Part shown: one piece after another, positions 32,658 through 37,630 of the stretch
Position numbering within the stretch: the stretch's first letter is position 1
Layout of the letters: each line of letters begins with the position of its first letter
Source of the DNA: DASPWV01 sp046727855
GTDB taxonomy: Bacteria; Acidobacteriota; Vicinamibacteria; Vicinamibacterales; UBA2999
DNA: 37,630 nucleotides
Assembly: GCA_046727855.1 (NCBI GenBank)
Contig: JBKPDL010000019.1
Location: 1 to 37,630, forward strand
Reading direction: 5' to 3'
Notes under the pieces: model-generated
Told to the model about the DNA's origin: nothing
Database searches by the model: none
What the model saw: the letters and a program-made list of their open reading frames with translations, nothing else
Position numbers and translations under genes: made by a program

Positions 32658-34381
32658 CCCGCAAAACACGTGGAAGAGCGCGGTCCAAAGCTGCCACCGG
32701 ACGAACATCGTCTTCCCGACCGCGCACCAAGGCCAATCCGGCGTCGCCGCCTAACCCTTGGATCGGCTTGCCGGTGCAGGGCGCCGTCAATTTCGCACAG
32801 GTCGCGGTCCGGCAAGTGATGGTGAGCCCGGGGCTGATGGCGGGGCAATACCTCTCTTTCCTCGACGAGCTCGGCAAGATCATGACCGGCCGGTCCGAGC
32901 TTGCGCCCGACCCCAACGACCGCAGGTTTGCTGATCCGGCATGGAAGGACAGCGCCGTCTACCGCGCGTTGGCGCAGTACTACCTGGCCTGGAGCGGCGC
33001 GCTCAATCGGTTGGTGGACGAGGCCAAGTTGGAAAAGCGCGATGCCGAGCGTGCCCGCTTCGTCGTCTCGCTGTTCGTGGATGCGATGGCGCCGACCAAC
33101 ACACTGGCAGGCAATCCCGCGGCGCTGAAGAAAGCCGTGGAGACCGGCGGTGAGAGCCTCATCCGCGGCCTCGAGAATTTTGTCAATGACCTGGCAAAGA
33201 ACCGCGGCCTGCCGACCCAGGTTGACACGAGCAAGTTCGCGGTGGGCGGCAACGTCGCAACCACGTCAGGAGCAGTCGTCTATCGCAGTCCCGTGATGGA
33301 GGTCATCCAGTACCAGCCTCTCGGCAAACAGGTGCATCAGCGCCCGCTGCTCATCGCGCCGCCGCAGATCAACAAGTTCTATGTGTTCGACCTCGCACCG
33401 GACAAGAGCATCGTGCAAATGGCGCTCAAGGGCGGCCTGCAAACCTTTGCGATCAGTTGGAAGAACCCAACGTCTGCCGAAAGTCATTTCGGGCTCGATA
33501 CCTATGTCGGCGCGCTCGATGAAGCCGTAGACGTCATGCGCGAGATCACCGGCAGCGCCGACGTGAGCATGTGGGGTTCGTGTTCGGGAGGCATCACCAT
33601 GGCGGCCTACCTCGCGCACCTGGCAGCCCGCCGCAAGAAGAAGGTCCGAAGCGCAACGGTCGGCGTGTGTGTACTCGACATGGCAGTCGCGCAGAACACG
33701 ACGCTTGGGGCATTTGTCACCGCCGAAACGATTTCCGCGGCGAAAGAAGCGTCGCGCCTGGTCGGCTTCGTCGACGGGCAGGAAATGTCGCGCATGTTCG
33801 CCTGGATGCGGCCCAACGATCTGATCTGGAACTACTGGGTGAACAACTATTTGATGGGCAACGCGCCGCCCGCATTCGACGTGCTCTATTGGAACAGTGA
33901 CACGACGCGGCTGCCCGCGAAGCTGCACGCCGATTTTCTCGACTTGATCGTCACAGATCCGTTCATCAATCCCGGCAAACTCAAGGTGTGTGGCACGCCG
34001 CTCGACATGCGCAAAGTGACCATCGACAGCTATGTCATTGCCGGTGTCACCGACCACATTACGCCGTGGACGGGTTGCTACAACACGGCCCGACTTTTTG
34101 GCGAGCGCAGCACGTTCGTGTTGGCCAACAACGGGCATATCCAGAGCTTGTTGAATCCGCCGGGCAATCCGAAAGCCTTCTTCTGGTCAGGCGAGGCGCA
34201 CGAGCGCAGCGCCGAGGTGTGGCAGGAGAAAGCGACGAAGCATGCGGGAAGCTGGTGGCCACATTGGCTCGAGTGGATCAAGAAGCGCTCCGGTGAGATG
34301 CATGATGCACCATCAACCCTTGGCAGTTCGGTCCATCGACCAGTCGCCGCTGCGCCGGGCCGATACGTCATGGACGAGTAG
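32654..34381 (+). CDS. phaC: Class I/II poly(3-hydroxyalkanoate) synthase
   Basis: The 575-aa enzyme polymerises (R)-3-hydroxyacyl-CoA into PHA at the granule surface. The start at 32654 overlaps the previous stop; the frame is open a little further up but inside the maoC remnant. A low-complexity basic N-terminus precedes the alpha/beta-hydrolase core. The PhaC box reads GSCSGG with nucleophile Cys310, where lipases have Ser. Asp467 in VTDHITPW and His495 in NNGHIQS complete the triad. Landmarks IAPPQINKFYVFDL and NDLIWNYWVNNYLMG are typical of the class. A depolymerase gene starts immediately after the stop. Confidence 0.95.
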   Translation: MTRKTRGRARSKAATGRTSSSRPRTKANPASPPNPWIGLPVQGAVNFAQVAVRQVMVSPGLMAGQYLSFLDELGKIMTGRSELAPDPNDRRFADPAWKDSAVYRALAQYYLAWSGALNRLVDEAKLEKRDAERARFVVSLFVDAMAPTNTLAGNPAALKKAVETGGESLIRGLENFVNDLAKNRGLPTQVDTSKFAVGGNVATTSGAVVYRSPVMEVIQYQPLGKQVHQRPLLIAPPQINKFYVFDLAPDKSIVQMALKGGLQTFAISWKNPTSAESHFGLDTYVGALDEAVDVMREITGSADVSMWGSCSGGITMAAYLAHLAARRKKKVRSATVGVCVLDMAVAQNTTLGAFVTAETISAAKEASRLVGFVDGQEMSRMFAWMRPNDLIWNYWVNNYLMGNAPPAFDVLYWNSDTTRLPAKLHADFLDLIVTDPFINPGKLKVCGTPLDMRKVTIDSYVIAGVTDHITPWTGCYNTARLFGERSTFVLANNGHIQSLLNPPGNPKAFFWSGEAHERSAEVWQEKATKHAGSWWPHWLEWIKKRSGEMHDAPSTLGSSVHRPVAAAPGRYVMDE

Positions 34382-35170
34382 ATGCAGATCAGCCTGCACG
34401 ACATCCAAGGGCAGACGTTGCGCGTCGGCGTGCGTGCTGGCGACCAATCGCATCCGTCGCTGCTGCTCTTCAACGGCATTGGCGCGAATATCGAGTTAGT
34501 CGAGCCCTTTCTCGATGCACTGCCGGGCGTCGAAGCGGTCATCTTCGATGTGCCCGGCGTCGGAGGATCATCCACCCCCTGGTTGCCATACCGGCCGTGC
34601 CAATTGGCGCGGCTCGCCGCCCGGTTGCTCGACCGGCTTGGATACAAGCAGGTGGACGTGCTCGGTGTGTCATGGGGAGGAGCCATCGCGCAGCAATTCG
34701 CCTTCCAGTACCGGCGCCGCTGCCGCCGCCTGGTGCTGGCCGCGACATCGCCGGGACATTTGATGGTGCCCGGCAATCTCCGCGTCCTGCTCAAGTTGGC
34801 CACCCGCCGCCGCTACACCGACGCCGCCTACATGAAAAGGATTGCCGGCGAGATTTATGGCGGTCGATTTCGCGAATCGTCCGAGCCGGTGTGGAAACAC
34901 CTGCGCCACTTTCGCGGATCGAGTGACTACGGCTACTTTTTGCAGCTGATCGCGGGTCTTGGCTGGAGCAGCCTCCCCTGGTTGAGATTGTTGCGGCAGC
35001 CAACCCTCGTCATGATGGGCCGCGACGACCCGCTGGTCCCGATCATCAATGGACAGATCCTGACGACGCTCATCCCGAACGCGCGTCTCGTGATCATCGA
35101 CGACGGCCATCTGTTTCTCGTCACCAGCGCGCAGGAATCGGCAAAACGTGTCGCGGAGTTTTTGCGTTGA
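34382..35170 (+). CDS. phaZ: Intracellular medium-chain PHA depolymerase
   Basis: The 262-aa alpha/beta hydrolase starts at the base after the phaC stop. It opens LLLFNGIGANIELVEPFLDA and continues FDVPGVGGSSTPW, a sequence typical of Pseudomonas-type PhaZ. The lipase box GVSWGG holds Ser97, and LVLAATSPGHLMVPG follows. The acid is expected in MMGRDDPLVP and the His in DDGHLFLV. It would release (R)-3-hydroxy fatty acids from stored PHA, which the ligase in the same operon can re-activate. A plain alpha/beta hydrolase of other use is possible, but operon context and motif order strongly favour PhaZ. Confidence 0.9.
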   Translation: MQISLHDIQGQTLRVGVRAGDQSHPSLLLFNGIGANIELVEPFLDALPGVEAVIFDVPGVGGSSTPWLPYRPCQLARLAARLLDRLGYKQVDVLGVSWGGAIAQQFAFQYRRRCRRLVLAATSPGHLMVPGNLRVLLKLATRRRYTDAAYMKRIAGEIYGGRFRESSEPVWKHLRHFRGSSDYGYFLQLIAGLGWSSLPWLRLLRQPTLVMMGRDDPLVPIINGQILTTLIPNARLVIIDDGHLFLVTSAQESAKRVAEFLR

Positions 35171-35222
35171 AGCGGGAGCACTGTACTGATGCGCTTTGCC
35201 GACTCGGTCCGCTGTCAGATGT

Positions 35223-35249
35223 GCCGCAACACCCCGCGGGGTGCGCGGC
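35223..35249. terminator. Strong GC hairpin after the PHA operon
   Basis: A perfect 14-bp palindrome CACCCCGCGGGGTG (35230-35243) is extended by GCCGC and GCGGC arms, giving about 11 bp of stem. It lies 52 bp after the phaZ stop. There is no U tract on either side, so intrinsic termination is uncertain; it may be a 3'-end stabiliser or the scar of a rearrangement. Confidence 0.4.
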
Positions 35250-35252
35250 AGG

Positions 35253-35563
35253 CACCAGGACGCGCTCAAGAGTTACGCCGCCGCATTGCCGGAGCTGATG
35301 GCAAGGGAGCGCCTCAGCCCTGATGACTACCAGGTGCAGGCGGCTCTGGCCTTGACGACCCTCGGCATTCGACGGCCCGCGGATGCACTGCGGTACGCGA
35401 AGCGTGCCGCGGCGCTCCTGCCGGTAAGCAAAGACGCGGTGGAGGGCCCGCTGTATCTGTATCTGCTCGCGCAGGTACACGCGCAGACCGGGAATCCGGA
35501 GGCGGCGTTCGCCACGCTCGATCAGCTGTTCAAGGTACCGGGCTTCTACAACGAACACTGGCA
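35253..35563 (+). pseudogene. TPR-protein C-terminal fragment
   Basis: The frame reads DALKSYAAALPELMARERLS, then tetratricopeptide-like helices (ALALTTLGIRRPADALRYAK, YLYLLAQVHAQTGNPEAAFA), then TLDQLFKVPGFYNEHW. The last phrase is usual near the C-terminus of acidobacterial kinase-TPR proteins and is normally followed by RDPWFAPLR. Here the match ends at EHW and the DNA continues as another gene in another frame. The upstream part is lost too: the nearest start in the frame is TTG 35196, within the hairpin region. It is a relic, broken at both ends. Confidence 0.7.
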
Positions 35564-37630
35564 AAAGAACTTCTGGCTGCATGGCGCAGCGGCGCGTCTG
35601 ACGGTGCACTTGCAGCTGAGACGCCGCCTCGATTGCGCGACGCGCAGCGAGCCATCGCGCAGCAATACGGCTTCGACTCGTGGGACGCGCTGCGTGCGCA
35701 CGTCGAGGCAATCTCAGGTGGATCAAACCACACGCAACGCAAGCTCAAAGAGGTGCTCCATTACGACGATCCCGTCCCCGACGTCGTCGAACTGAACGAG
35801 CCACTCACGGCTGATGTCGTGCAGCGGTTTATCGAGCGAGGCATCAGCGGCGTCAAGGTTGGGCCGAAGGTCCCGGCGGACAGCCTCGCGCGGCTGGCGG
35901 AGATCGCAACACTTCGGGCGATTGATCTCGCCTCGCGCGGCGACCTTCTCGACGCAGACGTGAAGTTCCTGCAAGCCATGCCGTGGCTGACGGCGCTGTC
36001 GCTGTCACGCTGCGGCCAGCTCACCGATCGCACCATAGAGCGGCTGCGGAATCACGAACACCTCGAACGCATCAACCTGCAGTGGACCGACACCGGCGAC
36101 GCAGCGATCGCCGCGCTCACGCACAAGCCGTCGCTGTCGCGCGTCCTTGTCGGCGCCAGGCTGACCGATGCAGGTGCAGCGCGGCTGCGCGACTTTCCTG
36201 CCCTCGCAGAGCCCGGAGCGTCCGACGCGTTCCTCGCGGTCAGCTCCGCTCGCGCTCTCACGGACGAAGCGCTCGCCACGATTGGAGCGCTTAACGGCGT
36301 GGTCGCGCTCGACCTGCACATGTCCGCGTTTGGCAGCCCGCATTACACCGCGCGCGGTGTCGCGCACCTGCGGCGCATGGCATCGCTGCAGGAGCTGAAC
36401 TTCCACGGCGCGCTCGCGACGGACGATGTCCTCACGGAGATTGCGACAATTCCGCGGCTCCGCCGGCTGCACTGTCAGGATCCCGTCTCAGGAGACGAAG
36501 GATTCATCGCGTTGGGACAGCGCACGACCCTCGAGAGTATTGGGTCACGCGTGTGCCGCCGGATGACCGACCGCGGCTTTGCGGCGATCGCGCGGTTGCC
36601 GCGTTTGCAGCGTCTCGGACTCGGCGGTCCGCGGATCTCGGACGCTGCAATGGCGCATCTTGCGGATGCGCCTGCGCTGGTGGACCTCGGTCCGATCATG
36701 TTTGGCGACGCGGCGTTCGAGCACATCGCGAAAATTCCGCGGCTCGAGCGGCTGACGAACATGTACAACCGCTCCACCGGCGACGGCGCGACGCGTTATC
36801 TGCGTGCGCATCCAACCCTCGTGTACTACGGCGCCTTCGGCACGCAAATCACCGATGAAAGCCTGCGCACCCTTGCTGGCTTCCAGCGGCTTGAGACGGT
36901 CGAGTTCACGAACTGCGACTTCATCACGGACGCAGGCATGCGCGAGCTCGCGGCGCTGCCGCGGCTTCGGCGCGTGTCGGTCGGGTCCTGCGAGCGCGTA
37001 ACCGGCGCCTGGCTCACATCGATGGCGGCAGGCATCGACGCCAGGCACGACGGCAGCAGCGCCAACTATGTCGAGGGCTATCGCGCCGAGACGCTGATCG
37101 ACCATCCCGATCTGCCTGTCCCACCTGACGTCCCGACGCCTATCGGCACGTCGCCTTACAACACGGGAGTCCTGTCGCGGATGTTGTGCTTCGGCGTGCG
37201 CGCAGAGTATGTGGACGAGGAGCTGCGGCTGATGGTGCCGCCGGGGGAAGACCCGCGCTGGGTCGGCCTGATGACACGCGATGCGTTTGCCGTTCCGCTC
37301 CGAATCGAGCTTGTCGTCAAGCCCGTTTCGGAGCTGCGGCTCGCTTTCGCCGCACACAACCGCTTCATTGCGCTGGACGATCACGGGCGCGTCATCGACC
37401 GGACGCCGTGGTTCATGAAGAGCGCTGCGCAGCGGGGCGAGGCGATCGGTGGCGACGCGCCGTACATTGGCGCAGACTGGGCGCGCGTCAGGTTAGAGTT
37501 CGGAGAGGAGGAGCGCCGGCTCTACATGAACGGCGAGCTGCGCCACATTTGGCGCGAGGATTACGCGGGCGTGCGCGGCCGGATTGGGATCGGAGTGCAG
37601 CGATCGGAGATTACGATCCGCGAGCTCTGC
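35558..37630 (+). CDS. Leucine-rich-repeat protein, 5' end damaged, cut by window end
   Basis: A long plus frame runs from the TPR junction to the window end. It opens LAKELLAAWRSGASDG then RLRDAQRAIAQQYGFDSWDA and LRAHVE, the N-terminal module often found before ankyrin or LRR domains. At least ten LRR units follow (LTALSLSRCGQLTD, LERINLQWTDTGD, LQRLGLGGPRISD, LETVEFTNCDFITD). From about 37190 comes a beta-rich part ending RLYMNGELRHIWREDYAGV, RGRIGIGV, like a concanavalin/DUF1080-type fold. No ATG exists near the beginning, and the true start was probably removed by fusion with the TPR fragment. Localisation is unclear, with no signal peptide visible. Confidence 0.7.
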   Translation, partial: MAKELLAAWRSGASDGALAAETPPRLRDAQRAIAQQYGFDSWDALRAHVEAISGGSNHTQRKLKEVLHYDDPVPDVVELNEPLTADVVQRFIERGISGVKVGPKVPADSLARLAEIATLRAIDLASRGDLLDADVKFLQAMPWLTALSLSRCGQLTDRTIERLRNHEHLERINLQWTDTGDAAIAALTHKPSLSRVLVGARLTDAGAARLRDFPALAEPGASDAFLAVSSARALTDEALATIGALNGVVALDLHMSAFGSPHYTARGVAHLRRMASLQELNFHGALATDDVLTEIATIPRLRRLHCQDPVSGDEGFIALGQRTTLESIGSRVCRRMTDRGFAAIARLPRLQRLGLGGPRISDAAMAHLADAPALVDLGPIMFGDAAFEHIAKIPRLERLTNMYNRSTGDGATRYLRAHPTLVYYGAFGTQITDESLRTLAGFQRLETVEFTNCDFITDAGMRELAALPRLRRVSVGSCERVTGAWLTSMAAGIDARHDGSSANYVEGYRAETLIDHPDLPVPPDVPTPIGTSPYNTGVLSRMLCFGVRAEYVDEELRLMVPPGEDPRWVGLMTRDAFAVPLRIELVVKPVSELRLAFAAHNRFIALDDHGRVIDRTPWFMKSAAQRGEAIGGDAPYIGADWARVRLEFGEEERRLYMNGELRHIWREDYAGVRGRIGIGVQRSEITIRELC

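Overview
The window is GC-rich and looks like an environmental Acidobacteriota chromosome, perhaps a Vicinamibacteria-like lineage. This is an inference from content: two complete TonB-dependent receptors with N-terminal carboxypeptidase-regulatory domains plus a fragment of a third, a remnant of an FtsX-type orphan permease, NHL and PD40 beta-propellers, a TMTC-like membrane TPR protein, and remnants of TPR, kinase-like and LRR genes. No rRNA, tRNA or CRISPR array was seen.

Region 1 (1-5200) is rearranged. A structured repeat with three hairpins abuts a broken TonB receptor fragment. Next come a 332-bp remnant of an IS3-family element, a secreted HEIEH-motif protein paired with a PD40 propeller, and a near-complete but frameshifted copy of the same IS (3566-5003). 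The full copy carries a 59-nt palindromic insertion that the remnant lacks, giving an empty and a filled site in one window.

Region 2 (5200-16200) holds a TMTC-like membrane TPR protein, a TonB receptor with a small downstream membrane protein, and a graveyard where remnants of a permease and a helicase abut. It continues with a CGGAA-rich repeat, a secreted tyrosine phosphatase, a lipoprotein, a DinB-like protein with an aldo/keto reductase, and two small unknown genes. It ends in a second copy of the three-hairpin repeat.

Region 3 (16200-26400) holds a DUF4870-like membrane protein, a tight three-gene run of exported proteins (double SH3-like, NHL propeller, LmbE deacetylase), a frameshifted Cu/Zn superoxide dismutase, isocitrate lyase downstream of a second TonB receptor, and an acyl-CoA dehydrogenase.

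Region 4 (26400-35250) is a medium-chain-type polyhydroxyalkanoate locus. The forward operon encodes phasin, acyl-CoA ligase, a truncated MaoC/PhaJ, PHA synthase and an intracellular PHA depolymerase. Divergent genes encode an AraC-type and a MalT/LuxR-type regulator. The neighbouring acyl-CoA dehydrogenase, which has a perfect 20-bp palindrome upstream, and isocitrate lyase fit a programme of fatty-acid oxidation, carbon storage and glyoxylate bypass. The last 2.4 kb is a broken TPR gene joined to a leucine-rich-repeat protein that runs off the window.
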